NCBI GenBank assembly: GCA_944386565.1
Contig: CALXBO010000002.1
Coordinates: 1 to 64,000 of the forward strand
Direction of reading: 5' to 3'
Source of the DNA: an uncultured Ruthenibacterium sp.
Lineage (GTDB): Bacteria; Bacillota; Clostridia; Oscillospirales; Ruminococcaceae
DNA length: 64,000 nucleotides
Position numbers and translations under genes: made by a program. Numbering within the stretch: the stretch's first letter is position 1; each line of letters starts with the position of its first letter. Under the pieces are notes generated by a model, which was not told where the DNA came from, ran no database searches, and saw nothing but the letters and a program-made list of their open reading frames with translations. Positions 1 through 8,962 of this stretch are shown piece after piece.

Positions 1-6
1 CAAACA

Positions 7-46
7 CCCCCTGTATAGTTACATTTTCCTACACAGGGGGCGTTTT
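7..46. terminator. Inverted repeat with T-run, likely terminator
   Basis: An 8-bp stem CCCCCTGT / ACAGGGGG (7-14 with 33-40) is followed by CGTTTT on the plus strand. It could end a plus-strand gene lying left of the window. It could also help end the minus-strand sulfotransferase transcript, although the U-tract is weaker in that direction. Nothing else is visible between it and the stop codon at 108. Confidence 0.6.
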
Positions 47-107
47 GTCTATTGTCTGTTTTTACTGGTTCGGTTCAGTGATGCGGAGGGCGTTTTATTA
101 TGTCCTG

Positions 108-1877
108 TTATTGAAACCAGAATCCGGTGTAATCGTATTTGAATGTGCGGTAGTTCTGCATCGTGCACTCATACGCGTATTCGCGGATCAGCGTGCCCTC
201 GGCATCGTATTCGCCGAACACCATTGCCACGCCGCTGTTCACCGTCCAGTTCCCGGCATCGCCGCACGCGGAGCCGTTTGAGACGATGCTGGAATACGGC
301 ACGTCGAAGCTGTCGTCCAGCGAGAAGGTGCGCGCATTCTCGTCGATGCGGTAGACATAGACCTGGCTCTTCTCGCTGCCGGTTCCGTAGAGATCGGTTC
401 CGACGCTGTCGTCCACGTCGAGCTCGAAGTCGTCGCGGCTGTTCAGCGACCAGTAATTGTTGTTGTACACGGCGAGGTAATACACGCCGTCCTCTTCACC
501 GGAGCGCAGAAGCTCCACACAGTGCTGTCCGTACTGCGGGACGAAGTCTCCGTCCTGCGTCAGACACAGATCCGCATACGGGGTGTCTTCCCAGAACCGA
601 TCGTCGCCCGCCAGCCAGTCCACTTCCGGCTCGCTGTGGATGTTCTTGACCTTGATGATCGTCGAAGTCTCGCGAGACGAAACGATCAGGCTGTCGTCAG
701 ATTCCATGTACTGCAGGCTGTTCAGATGCATCCAGTCCCACTCACCGGCCTGCCAGAAGAAGTCATCCGTGGGTGTCACGGGGCGCGTCATGTCGAAGTA
801 GGGCTCCATCAGTTCCGTGAAATCGAGCACGTTCGTGACCTCTCCGGTCTCGAGGTTGATGGAAAGCACCTGATCTTCTACGTTTTCGCTGTCGGCGTGC
901 TCAGCCAGAGCGAGCACTTCGCCGTCTGCACCGAATCCGATGTCGTGGTGCAGTTCGTAACCGTCCAGCGAATACACCTGCGTCACACGGCCGAGACCGT
1001 CGATGCGCGCGAGCTTCGAAGAAGAGACGCACGTGATGATTTCATTGCCGTCAAAGAGAACGCGGTCGAGGCCGAAGCCCTCCAGAACCATTTCATAGCG
1101 CATTACGCCGTCGTCGTCGAAGAAAAATCCGTACCCGAGGTGCCCGTTGACGCGCATCATTGTGAACAGACCTTCCGCCTGCGGCTGCTCCGACGTGCCC
1201 TCGGTCACTTCCAGTTGCGTGTCGTATCCGGATTTCGTCTCCGGCATATCCACAGTGAAGCTCACAATCTGGCGGGCGTTGCCCCAGCTTCCGGAGATCG
1301 TCATCGTCACTTCGTTCGTCTCGCCGGGAACGAGGCCGATGATCTGAAACTCATGCGTCTTACCGTACTCCTGCCCGCTCGCGTCCATGGCGTCCGCCGT
1401 GAAGTCGGAAACGCCTTCCTTGTCCACGTGGATCGTGTAGGAGACCTTGGTGTCCATCTCTGTCGTAAAGTACAGATACAGCCCGTTGCTGCCCGTTCCG
1501 TACGGGTTCAGGACGGCGAGCGGCGTCGTGGCTGTCCATGTCATGACGGAATCGTCTTTCAGGCTCTGGAGCGCCCCCGCCAGGCGCTGCTGCACATCGA
1601 GATCATAGTAGGTGAAACCTTCCTCTTCGATGTCGTCCGGGATGAGCTGCATGGCCCGGAGCCCGTCGCCCACCTGCGCTTCGGCGTATTCAATGCCGAA
1701 TTCCTCGTTCGTTCCCACGATGCTGCCCGTTTCAGTCGCCCAGTCCGTCCGAACGACGCTCTCCTGAGCGGTGAACGCCTTGGAAACCGCAAGGACAATG
1801 AGCGGAATGGCCGCAATGAGCACAATGACCGCAATCACGATGCCCAGAATGAGTTTTTTATGCTTGATCCTCTTCAT
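108..1877 (-). CDS. Arylsulfotransferase (ASST family), membrane-anchored
   Basis: Arylsulfate sulfotransferases move a sulfuryl group from a phenolic sulfate donor to a phenolic acceptor through a sulfated histidine, without PAPS. The 589-aa product has a basic N-terminus and one hydrophobic segment (about residues 9-32), so the body should lie outside the membrane. The family's active-site pattern is visible: HHD at 310-312, DWMHLNS with His384, SSR with Arg402 eighteen residues later, and GQH with His452. These match the two histidines, arginine and catalytic histidine described for the E. coli enzyme. It starts 31 bases after the TauE-like permease gene, so the two are probably one operon. 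The natural substrate cannot be read from the sequence; gut bacteria use such enzymes on phenols and xenobiotics. Confidence 0.88.
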   Translation of the reverse strand: MKRIKHKKLILGIVIAVIVLIAAIPLIVLAVSKAFTAQESVVRTDWATETGSIVGTNEEFGIEYAEAQVGDGLRAMQLIPDDIEEEGFTYYDLDVQQRLAGALQSLKDDSVMTWTATTPLAVLNPYGTGSNGLYLYFTTEMDTKVSYTIHVDKEGVSDFTADAMDASGQEYGKTHEFQIIGLVPGETNEVTMTISGSWGNARQIVSFTVDMPETKSGYDTQLEVTEGTSEQPQAEGLFTMMRVNGHLGYGFFFDDDGVMRYEMVLEGFGLDRVLFDGNEIITCVSSSKLARIDGLGRVTQVYSLDGYELHHDIGFGADGEVLALAEHADSENVEDQVLSINLETGEVTNVLDFTELMEPYFDMTRPVTPTDDFFWQAGEWDWMHLNSLQYMESDDSLIVSSRETSTIIKVKNIHSEPEVDWLAGDDRFWEDTPYADLCLTQDGDFVPQYGQHCVELLRSGEEDGVYYLAVYNNNYWSLNSRDDFELDVDDSVGTDLYGTGSEKSQVYVYRIDENARTFSLDDSFDVPYSSIVSNGSACGDAGNWTVNSGVAMVFGEYDAEGTLIREYAYECTMQNYRTFKYDYTGFWFQ

Positions 1878-1908
1878 GTGTCGATCCCTCTTTTTACAGT
1901 GTTCTTTC

Positions 1909-2685
1909 TTAAAGGTAGGTGATCCCCACCAGAACGATACCGAGACCCGTCAGAATGATGCCGATCAGACGGTTGAGAAGAATGGTGCTGGCCTTTGTGG
2001 CGATGCGCGCCGCGATCTGCGCCCAGATCAGAGTGAATACGATGCACAGCGCGAGCAGGTCGAGCCGGGGCATGTTCCCCAGCACAAAATGGCTTGCGGC
2101 GCCCGTGAACGCCGAGAACGTCATGACAAATACGCTGGTTCCGACGGCGGTTTTCACTTCATAGCCGAGCAGGGACGTCAGTACGAACAGCATCATCATG
2201 CCGCCGCCTGCACCGAAGAATCCGCAGATCAATCCGATGCATGCGCCGCCGAGCGCACCCTTGATGATCTGAGCAGAACGGCTCGAGCCACGGATCGTGT
2301 GCTGTGTCGACGTGACGGGCAGCACCAGAAAACGCAGGCCCAGAACAAGCGTCATCACGACCGAAAAACCGCCCAGCGTGTTGTTGGGGAGAAACGAGGA
2401 GAGCCAGCTTCCGACCAGCGTCATGCAGAGAACACCGCACATCATGACAAGTCCGTTCCGGATGTCGATGGAGCCGTTTTTCGCATACGTCCGGGCACTG
2501 ACGGCGCTCGCCAGCACATCGCTCGCCAGCGCGATGCCGATGGCGTCGTAGGCGGGCAGACCGAGGAATGTGATGAGCATCGGGCTGATGACGGTGGCCG
2601 CGCTCATCCCGGCGAAGCCGGTCCCGAGCCCCGCGCCTGCGCCGGCGAGAAAACAAATCAGAATTTCAAATAAGATTTCATTCAA
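1909..2685 (-). CDS. TauE/SafE-family sulfite/sulfonate exporter-like permease
   Basis: This is a polytopic membrane protein of about 258 aa with the glycine-rich repeats typical of TauE/SafE (GAGAGLGTGFAGMSAA near the start and FFGAGGGMMM in the middle). The family exports sulfite, sulfoacetate or related organosulfur anions. I prefer the TTG start at 2685 because GGAAGGTGG lies 10 bases before it; a TTG seven codons upstream is also open. It precedes the arylsulfotransferase gene in the same direction, which suggests a shared sulfur-compound function. The transported compound is unknown. Confidence 0.82.
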   Translation of the reverse strand: MNEILFEILICFLAGAGAGLGTGFAGMSAATVISPMLITFLGLPAYDAIGIALASDVLASAVSARTYAKNGSIDIRNGLVMMCGVLCMTLVGSWLSSFLPNNTLGGFSVVMTLVLGLRFLVLPVTSTQHTIRGSSRSAQIIKGALGGACIGLICGFFGAGGGMMMLFVLTSLLGYEVKTAVGTSVFVMTFSAFTGAASHFVLGNMPRLDLLALCIVFTLIWAQIAARIATKASTILLNRLIGIILTGLGIVLVGITYL

Positions 2686-2812
2686 CCGAAACCATCCACC
2701 TTCCAAAAAGTACCGATTACCATATTACCATGATTCGCGGAGTTGCAAAAGCGCAAAGCGGGGATTTTCTTTGAAACTTTTGTAAAAATCCTCGAACAGT
2801 TCGATATCCGTA

Positions 2813-2846
2813 CAATAAAAATCTCCGAGCGCAATGCCCGGAGATT
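2813..2846 (-). terminator. Rho-independent terminator after the DUF1294 gene
   Basis: Read on the minus strand, ATCTCCG and CGGAGAT form a stem (2839-2845 with 2821-2827) followed by TTTTATTG. It begins just after the TGA of the DUF1294 gene and separates it from the TauE-like gene. The 2686-2812 stretch otherwise shows nothing I can name. Confidence 0.75.
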
Positions 2847-2849
2847 CGA

Positions 2850-3137
2850 TCAGTACATCAGAAACTTCATTGCGGCGAGCGCGAGAAGCGCGCACTGCAC
2901 AATGAAGATCAGGGGGACAAAGAGAACAAAATACCAGTGGCGCGTTTTGTGCCGGAAGGCGTACATCCCGGCCCACAGGCCGCCCGCCCCGCCCGCAAGG
3001 GCCAGGAGAAAGAACGTCTTTTCCGGCACGCGGCGGTGGCCGGCGCGCTTGGCCGCGCGCTTGTCGTAAAAGCAGACCCAAAACGCCGCGAGGGACAGAA
3101 ACAACATCCATCCCGCGGCAATTTCAAACCAGAGCAT
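2850..3137 (-). CDS. DUF1294 small membrane protein
   Basis: A 95-aa protein with the DUF1294 layout: an N-terminal hydrophobic segment, the short conserved stretch FYDKRAAKRAGHRRVPE, a glycine-rich second segment (ALAGGAGGLWAGM), the motif RHKTRH, and a C-terminal hydrophobic helix. No function is established for the family. It starts eight bases after the stop of the larger membrane protein upstream, whose last codons (TGGGGG) could serve as its ribosome binding site, so the two are probably translated together. Confidence 0.85.
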   Translation of the reverse strand: MLWFEIAAGWMLFLSLAAFWVCFYDKRAAKRAGHRRVPEKTFFLLALAGGAGGLWAGMYAFRHKTRHWYFVLFVPLIFIVQCALLALAAMKFLMY

Positions 3138-3145
3138 GCAGATTG

Positions 3146-3997
3146 TTACCCCCAGATCGGAAATTCAAACATGAGCCACACGCCGAGCAGCCAGCTGGCG
3201 AGATTGGCCGTGACGCCGTACAGCGTGCAGCGCGCTTTGCTCCGGCCGGTGAGAAACCGGCGGTACACGACGGTTTCCGCAATCAGAATGATCAGCTCAA
3301 GCACCGGGATCAGAAGCAGATTGGCGATGACGAGCCCTGCGCGCGGCAGCGTATACGAGAGAAACACCGTCAGAACAAGCTGGGTCGCAAGGTTGGTCCA
3401 CAGAAAGCAGAGAAGATTGCGCCGGTTGCGCGCGAGCCCGAACAGCACAAGCAAAAGCCCCTCGATGAGAAGCGTCGGCACGAGCGTGGCAAACAGCTGC
3501 TGTGCAATCTTAGCGAACGGGATGTCGTAATACGGCGTCAGCGTCATGGTGTCGCAGTCGAGCGTCATCGTTTCAAAGAAGCGCGCTCGCTCGTAGACTT
3601 CTTCCGACACGCGCACGCTGCCGTCTTCCGTCACCAGAATGACGCGGTAGCGCTGCGGCGGGATGTAGGAGAATGTGAACTCCCGCCCGCGTTCCGTTTC
3701 CGTTCCCGTGATGTCGCCGAACAGGGGAACGTTCGTTCCCGTGGTGCGCGCGGCGTGCCATGCGCCGTCCTGATATTCGCGCAGCGCAGCCAGCATCGTC
3801 TCATCATAGCCCTCCGGATCGAGCGCGTGGTTGCGGCCCTCGTCCTCCACGAGGAGGTCGACATAATACAGGCCGTCCGGCTCGTTTTCCGCGCGCAGCA
3901 CGATGCGGGGTTTCGGCCCCATGTCGGCGAACGCGGGAGCACACAGGCACAGCACCGTCACAAGCGTCAGAAAGATACAGAAACATCTTTTTTTCAC
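3146..3997 (-). CDS. Exported/membrane protein of unknown function
   Basis: The protein is about 283 aa. The GTG start at 3997 is chosen because GGAGGGAGG lies just upstream and a clear signal peptide follows (KKRCFC then a hydrophobic run ending APAFA). The mature part begins DMGPKP, a motif I associate with Clostridia membrane proteins that have an extracytoplasmic N-terminal domain. About 110 polar residues follow, then four hydrophobic helices in the C-terminal half. I do not recognise a named enzyme family. It forms a likely operon with the DUF1294 gene downstream. Confidence 0.7.
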   Translation of the reverse strand: MKKRCFCIFLTLVTVLCLCAPAFADMGPKPRIVLRAENEPDGLYYVDLLVEDEGRNHALDPEGYDETMLAALREYQDGAWHAARTTGTNVPLFGDITGTETERGREFTFSYIPPQRYRVILVTEDGSVRVSEEVYERARFFETMTLDCDTMTLTPYYDIPFAKIAQQLFATLVPTLLIEGLLLVLFGLARNRRNLLCFLWTNLATQLVLTVFLSYTLPRAGLVIANLLLIPVLELIILIAETVVYRRFLTGRSKARCTLYGVTANLASWLLGVWLMFEFPIWG

Positions 3998-4073
3998 GAG
4001 AAACCGCCTCCCTCCGCTTTCATCATAGCACAGCGGCAGGGAGGCGGCCAGTCTCAAAAGATAACAAAAGGAA

Positions 4074-5834
4074 TTACATGGACTCCGGCACGGTGATCTT
4101 CATCATCGTCAGAACGTTGCGCAGGACGTTGCGCGTGGCCGTGCACAGCGCGGCGCGCGCCGAGCACAGATTCTTGTCGTCGCAGCTCACGCGGCAGGTG
4201 TTGTAGAACTTGTGGTACTGCGTGGCGAGCTCGCTCGCGTAGCGGGTGAGGCGCGCCGGATCATAGTTCTTCGCGGCGGAGACGATCTCGCCCGGGAACG
4301 CGGCGATGCAGCGGATGAGCTCGCGCTCCGACGGTTCGGTCAGGACCGTCAGGTCGGCCTGATCGGGGGCCAGAACTTCCACGCCGTCGGCCGCCAGTTT
4401 TTTCAGGATGCTGCAGATGCGCGCGTGCGCGTACTGCACGTAGTACACCGGGTTGTCGTTGTCCTCGGCGACGGCGAGGTCGAGGTCGAAGTCCATCGCG
4501 CTGCCCGGCTCGCGCAGGTTGAACAGGAAGCGCGCGGAATCGATGGGCACCTCGTCCAGAAGATCCGTCAGCGTGATGGCCTTGCCCGTGCGCTTGGACA
4601 TGCGGACGTGTTCGCCGCCGCGCACCAGACGCACGAACTGCATCAGCACGACGTCCAGCTTCTCGCCGTCGAGGCCAAGAGCGTCCATGGCGCCCTTCAT
4701 GCGTGCGACGTGGCCGTGGTGGTCGGCGCCCCACACGTCGATGGCACGCTCGAAGCCGCGCACGGCAAACTTATTATAATGATAGGCGATGTCGGCCGCG
4801 AAGTACGTCGGCACGCCGTTTGCGCGCACGAGCACTTCGTCCTTTTCCTCTTCGTTCACTTCGCCGCCCAGACCCTTGCGCGCGTTCTTGTTCGCGCCGT
4901 ACTTGGCGCTGTACTGCGTCGAACGGTACCAGATCGCGCCGTCCTTCTCGTAGGTTGCGCCGCGCTCGGCCAGCTTGTCCAGCACATCCTTCACGGCGCC
5001 CGACTCATGCAGCGTCGTCTCGCTGAACCACACGTCGTAGTGCACGCGGTATTTCGCGAGGTCGTCCTTCAGCCCCTGCACGTTCTTCGGCAGGGCATAG
5101 GCGACGATGGCTTTCTGAAGCTCTTCTTCGGGGGCGTCCACATAGCGGTCGCCCACCTCGTCCGCGAACTCTTTCGCGCGCACGCGGATGTCGTCGCCCT
5201 GATAGCCGTCGGCGGGAAACTCCACGGCGTCCTCGCCCTTGAAGATCTGCAGGTAGCGCGCGGCAAGGCTCTTGCCGAACTTCATCACCTGATTGCCCGC
5301 GTCGTTGATGAGAAACTCACGCGTCACGTCATAGCCCGCCCAGTCGAGCGCAGCGGCGAGGCAGTCGCCCAGCGCGGCGCCGCGCGCGTTGCCCAGATGC
5401 ATCGGGCCGGTGGGGTTGGCCGAGACGAATTCCACATTGTACTTATGGCCTTTGCCCGCCTGCGTGCGGCCGTAGTCCTCGACGAGGTTGGCGGCGAGGA
5501 CGGTGTCCGCAAACCAGCTCGCGGACAGGAACAGGTTGATGAAGCCCGGGCCGGCGATCTCAATGCGCTCAAAGTGCGAGCCCTCCAGAGAGACGTGTGC
5601 GGCCACGGCCTCCGCGATCTTGCGGGGCGCCATGCCGAACACGCGGGCCGACGCCATCGCGAGGTTGGAAGCGACGTCGCCGTTCTTCGAATCGTTCGGA
5701 ATTTCAGTAATGAAGTCCGGCAGCTCGCGCTGCGGCAGATCGCCGCATTCCATCGCGGCCGCGGCGGCCGCTCCCAGCAGGGAACGGGCTTCGTCCAGTG
5801 CGGACTGCTTCGGGTCAAAGTAACGATACTCCAT
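4074..5834 (-). CDS. argS: Arginyl-tRNA synthetase
   Basis: Class I aminoacyl-tRNA synthetase that charges tRNA-Arg with arginine. The 586-aa product has an N-terminal additional domain, the HIGH-type signature in SANPTGPMHLGN, the KMSKS-equivalent VRMSKRTGK, and an all-helical anticodon-binding domain ending in the characteristic LTMMKITVPESM. The ATG at 5834 is preferred over one ten codons upstream because AGGAG lies at proper distance before it and MEYRYFDPKQ resembles family N-termini. The DUF1934 gene ends 42 bases upstream, the same pairing as ywiB-argS in Bacillus. Confidence 0.98.
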   Translation of the reverse strand: MEYRYFDPKQSALDEARSLLGAAAAAAMECGDLPQRELPDFITEIPNDSKNGDVASNLAMASARVFGMAPRKIAEAVAAHVSLEGSHFERIEIAGPGFINLFLSASWFADTVLAANLVEDYGRTQAGKGHKYNVEFVSANPTGPMHLGNARGAALGDCLAAALDWAGYDVTREFLINDAGNQVMKFGKSLAARYLQIFKGEDAVEFPADGYQGDDIRVRAKEFADEVGDRYVDAPEEELQKAIVAYALPKNVQGLKDDLAKYRVHYDVWFSETTLHESGAVKDVLDKLAERGATYEKDGAIWYRSTQYSAKYGANKNARKGLGGEVNEEEKDEVLVRANGVPTYFAADIAYHYNKFAVRGFERAIDVWGADHHGHVARMKGAMDALGLDGEKLDVVLMQFVRLVRGGEHVRMSKRTGKAITLTDLLDEVPIDSARFLFNLREPGSAMDFDLDLAVAEDNDNPVYYVQYAHARICSILKKLAADGVEVLAPDQADLTVLTEPSERELIRCIAAFPGEIVSAAKNYDPARLTRYASELATQYHKFYNTCRVSCDDKNLCSARAALCTATRNVLRNVLTMMKITVPESM

Positions 5835-5876
5835 GAGTTTTCTTCTCCTCTTTCTCAGTTTCACTTCATTGACGGT

Positions 5877-6305
5877 TTAATCTGCGGGACGAACGGTGAT
5901 GTGCACCAGATTCCGGCTCAGCTCCTCCGCGTCCACATCAAGCATGTAGCTGAAATCCACGGTTCCGCCCTCATCGTGCAGATTGGACACGATCTCGTCT
6001 GCGGCCACACCCAGAGAGAGCGCGCCGGCGCCCGTGTCGTAATGGCACACGTGGCGGCATCCCTTTTCAATCACCAGGCTGCTGGGCATCGGCCCAAAGC
6101 GCATCATGCTCACCTTGCGGGCATCTTCGGACACCTTGACGGTCGTCACGCAGCCCTTGTAGCCGGTGGCTTCCGTCTCATTGTAGCTGATGAAGAAGCT
6201 GCCGCCGCGGCGCACGAAACTGCCGCGCGTCATCAGCTCCACGCTGTCTTCCTCACCGTTCTGTTCCATCGTGCCGTGGATGGTAATCAGATAATCTTCC
6301 TTCAT
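5877..6305 (-). CDS. DUF1934 / YwiB-like beta-barrel protein
   Basis: A 142-aa protein of the DUF1934 family (calycin-like barrel). Typical features are the opening DYLITIHGTMEQ, the segment RGGSFFISYNET, the GCVTTVKV strand and the MRFGPMPSSLVIEKG stretch. Its role is unknown, but it commonly sits directly before argS in Firmicutes, as here. AGGAG lies eight bases before the ATG. It follows murI by 22 bases, so ddl, murI, this gene and argS read as one transcription unit. Confidence 0.88.
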   Translation of the reverse strand: MKEDYLITIHGTMEQNGEEDSVELMTRGSFVRRGGSFFISYNETEATGYKGCVTTVKVSEDARKVSMMRFGPMPSSLVIEKGCRHVCHYDTGAGALSLGVAADEIVSNLHDEGGTVDFSYMLDVDAEELSRNLVHITVRPAD

Positions 6306-6327
6306 CGTTCACACTCCTGCGGCAGGT

Positions 6328-7152
6328 TCAAACTTCATATTCGTCCACCGAAATGCGGTGCACATCGCTGCCCGCATAGTCTCCCAGAAACCACTCCGAA
6401 AGACGGTGGAAACTCTCCACATCGTCGCTCACATAGTATTCGGCACGGCCGCCCGCGTCGTTCAGCAGGCCGCTTCGCTCCAGCGCCGCCTTGGCGAATT
6501 TGGCCGTCTCGCGGCCCGGATCGATCAGGGCCACATCCGGCCCCATCACGTCGCCGATGATCGGCGCGATGAGCGGATAATGCGTGCAGCCGAGGATCAG
6601 GGTGTCGACGTCCGCCCCGCGGATGGTTTTCAGATAATCCTCCGCGACGAGATGCGTCACCTGATTGCCGCGGTCGAAATATCCGCTCTCGACGAGAGGG
6701 ACAAACAGGGGACAGCCCACCGCGGTGATCTCGGCGTCCGGCTTCAGCATGCGGATCGCTGTTTCGTAGCTCCGGCTCGCCACGGTGGCCGGAGTGCCGA
6801 TCACACCGATGCGCCCCGTGCGCGTGGCCCGCACGGCGGCCTGCGCCGTGGAGGAGACAACGCCCGTGTAGGGGACGGGCAGGGCGTCCGAGTACTCGCG
6901 CGGCAGCGTGCTTGACACCGTGCCGCACGCGGCGATGATGTACTTCACGCCTTTTTCCAGCAGGAACGCGATGTCCTGTTTGGCGTAGCGGATGATCGTG
7001 TCGCGCCCGCGCGTGCCGTACGGCACACGCCCTGTGTCGCCGAAATACACGATGTCCTCGTCCGGGAGAATGCGGCGCAGCTCCCGAACGGCCGTCAGTC
7101 CGCCCAGGCCGGAGTCAAAGACTCCGACGGGTTTTCTGCGCGCGTCAGCCAT
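6328..7152 (-). CDS. murI: Glutamate racemase
   Basis: Converts L- to D-glutamate for peptidoglycan. The 274-aa protein has the substrate loop VFDSGLGGL, the FGDTGRVPYG segment and both catalytic cysteines: Cys76 in AACGTVSS and Cys189 in LGCTHYPL. In most racemases the first motif reads ACNT; here the asparagine is glycine (Gly77). The ATG at 7152 is chosen because GGAGG precedes it by six bases and because it overlaps the ddl stop codon (ATGGCTGA), which indicates translational coupling with ddl. Confidence 0.95.
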   Translation of the reverse strand: MADARRKPVGVFDSGLGGLTAVRELRRILPDEDIVYFGDTGRVPYGTRGRDTIIRYAKQDIAFLLEKGVKYIIAACGTVSSTLPREYSDALPVPYTGVVSSTAQAAVRATRTGRIGVIGTPATVASRSYETAIRMLKPDAEITAVGCPLFVPLVESGYFDRGNQVTHLVAEDYLKTIRGADVDTLILGCTHYPLIAPIIGDVMGPDVALIDPGRETAKFAKAALERSGLLNDAGGRAEYYVSDDVESFHRLSEWFLGDYAGSDVHRISVDEYEV

Positions 7153-8227
7153 GGCGGGCCTCCGCGCGCTCAAACGCCAGCGCGATCAGACTGTCGAGCA
7201 GGGAGGCGTATGTGTCGCCCGCATCCATCATCAGCTTCGGATACATGCTGATGGACGTGAAGCCCGGCAGCGTGTTGATCTCATTCAAAAGGACTTTGCC
7301 CGTGCCTTCCTCGACAAAGAAGTCCACGCGCGCAAGCCCCGTGCAGCACAGCGCGCGGTAGGCGCGCACGGCGGTGTCGCGCACTTCGTCCAGCTTTTCC
7401 GGCGACAGATGCGCAGGGATGGCGGTGCTCGAAGTGCCGGAGACGTATTTGTCGTCGTAGGTGTAGAATTCCGCGCTCGCCAGGATCTCGCCGGGGTGTG
7501 TGCTCGTCACTTCGGTGTTGCCGCGCACGGCGCACTCGACTTCCTGTCCGCGCACAAAGCGCTCGAACACGATGCGGTCGTCATGCTCTGCCGCGAGAAG
7601 GACAGCCTTGTGCAGCTCTTCCTTGTTGTGCGCTTTCGAGATGCCGACACTGGAGCCGGCGTTGGCGGGCTTGACGAAGATCGGGTAGCCGAGCTTCGCG
7701 GCGGCACGGCGCTCGATGGCATCGAACCCGGGCAGTTCGCGCGCCTCCATGTAGTCCCACTCGCAGCGCGCGATGCCGCACGCGTCCATGACGCAGTTCG
7801 CGATGACTTTGTCCATGCACACGGCACTCGACAGCGTGCCGCAGCCGACGTACGGGATGCCCGTCAGGTCGAGAAGACCCTGCACCGTGCCGTCCTCGCC
7901 GTATTTACCGTGCAGAACGGGGAAGACGACATCCACGGGGATGCACTCGGCGCCCGTTTCACGGAATACGACGAGGCCGTCCATACCGCTGCCGGGGCAG
8001 AACGCGGCCGGCGTGCGCGCGGCGTTTTCCCACTCGCCCGAGGCGATCAGGGCCTCGTCGCCCTCATACAGATACCAGCGGCCGTTCTTGGTGATGCCGA
8101 CGGGCAGGACGTTGTATTTTTCCCGGTCGAGGTTTGCCAGCACGCTCGACACGCTCAGCAGGGAGATCTCATGCTCACTGGATGCGCCGCCGAACAGCAC
8201 TGCGACCGTTTTTTTATCAGTACTCAA
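7145..8227 (-). CDS. ddl: D-alanine--D-alanine ligase
   Basis: ATP-grasp ligase making the D-Ala-D-Ala dipeptide of peptidoglycan. The 360-aa product has the N-terminal GGxSxEHEISL signature (GGASSEHEISL), FPVLHGKYGEDGTVQG, the ATP-grasp lysine in FVKPANAGSSVGIS, the omega-loop FYTYDDKY and the metal-binding NEINTLPGFT. The tyrosine in the omega-loop is as expected for a D-Ala-adding enzyme rather than a D-lactate ligase. Translation starts at TTG, preceded by AAGAAGGGTG. A TATAAT lies upstream on the minus strand (8293-8288) without a recognisable -35 box. Confidence 0.96.
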   Translation of the reverse strand: MSTDKKTVAVLFGGASSEHEISLLSVSSVLANLDREKYNVLPVGITKNGRWYLYEGDEALIASGEWENAARTPAAFCPGSGMDGLVVFRETGAECIPVDVVFPVLHGKYGEDGTVQGLLDLTGIPYVGCGTLSSAVCMDKVIANCVMDACGIARCEWDYMEARELPGFDAIERRAAAKLGYPIFVKPANAGSSVGISKAHNKEELHKAVLLAAEHDDRIVFERFVRGQEVECAVRGNTEVTSTHPGEILASAEFYTYDDKYVSGTSSTAIPAHLSPEKLDEVRDTAVRAYRALCCTGLARVDFFVEEGTGKVLLNEINTLPGFTSISMYPKLMMDAGDTYASLLDSLIALAFERAEARHG

Positions 8228-8352
8228 AAAACACCCTTCTTTCGGCAGGACGGGAGCATTCCCGCCTTGCGCCTTTTTACAATAAATATTATAATACCAT
8301 ATGCGTTATGATTTTGAAAGCGGAAAACGGGAATTTTCCGCTGAAAAAATGC

Positions 8353-8381
8353 TTGACGCTCCACAAAGGATGTGCTATGAT
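8353..8381 (+). promoter_or_regulatory. Housekeeping sigma promoter for rpmG-secE-nusG
   Basis: TTGACG (8353-8358), a 17-base spacer and TATGAT (8376-8381). It lies about 125 bases before the rpmG start and faces away from ddl. The leader between it and rpmG (8390-8490) shows no obvious structure. Confidence 0.85.
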
Positions 8382-8505
8382 GAATGTACCTCTTTTGCAG
8401 GTCTATTTTTTTGTGCGCATTTTTGGGAGAGTGCTTCCGTTCGCCGCGCACACGGCCTGCTGCGCGAGGGAGGCTTATTAACCGTTTATTGGAGGTGCCG
8501 AAAAA

Positions 8506-8655
8506 ATGAGAGTGAAGATCACACTTGCCTGCACGGAGTGCAAACAGCGCAACTACAACACCATGAAGAACAAGAAGAACAGCCCGGATCGTCTCGAAAT
8601 GAAGAAGTATTGCCGCTTCTGCAAGAAGCACACTGTTCATCGCGAGACCAAGTAA
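8506..8655 (+). CDS. rpmG: 50S ribosomal protein L33
   Basis: A 49-aa basic protein of the large ribosomal subunit. It carries the zinc-ribbon cysteines CTEC near the N-terminus and CRFC near the C-terminus, and the conserved core [10 protein letters not shown]...[14 protein letters not shown] lies nine bases before the ATG. Its position directly before secE and nusG is the usual Firmicutes arrangement. Confidence 0.97.
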   Translation: MRVKITLACTECKQRNYNTMKNKKNSPDRLEMKKYCRFCKKHTVHRETK

Positions 8656-8673
8656 GAAAGGCGGACGGACACT

Positions 8674-8931
8674 ATGGCAGATAAGTCTGTGAAGAAGAAA
8701 GGCTTCTTCGCAAAAGTGAAGGGCTTTTTCGTCGGCATCGGCAAATTCTTCCGCGACACCGTCAGTGAGATGAAGAAGGTCGTCTGGCCCGGCAAAAAGC
8801 AGGTCATCAACAACACGCTTGTCGTGCTGGTCGTCGTTCTGATCGCTGCCATCGTCCTCGTTGCGCTCGACGCGCTGTTCGGTTTTGCCATCAGCGGCCT
8901 GTTCCAGCTTCTGGGCGGCGCGGCCGCGTGA
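8674..8931 (+). CDS. secE: Preprotein translocase subunit SecE
   Basis: An 85-aa single-pass membrane protein of the SecYEG channel. It has a lysine-rich cytoplasmic amphipathic region, the family motif FFRDTVSEMKKVVWPGKKQV, and one transmembrane helix (about residues 48-72). GAAAGGCGG supplies the ribosome binding site. It sits between rpmG and nusG as in most bacteria. Confidence 0.96.
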   Translation: MADKSVKKKGFFAKVKGFFVGIGKFFRDTVSEMKKVVWPGKKQVINNTLVVLVVVLIAAIVLVALDALFGFAISGLFQLLGGAAA

Positions 8932-8962
8932 TTGATTCGGGCAGGAAAGCGGGGGTTACGAA

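Noticed and set aside
4212-6560. A 782-codon plus-strand frame across argS, the DUF1934 gene and murI
   Set aside because: It is antisense to three recognised genes, with no domain and no ribosome binding site.
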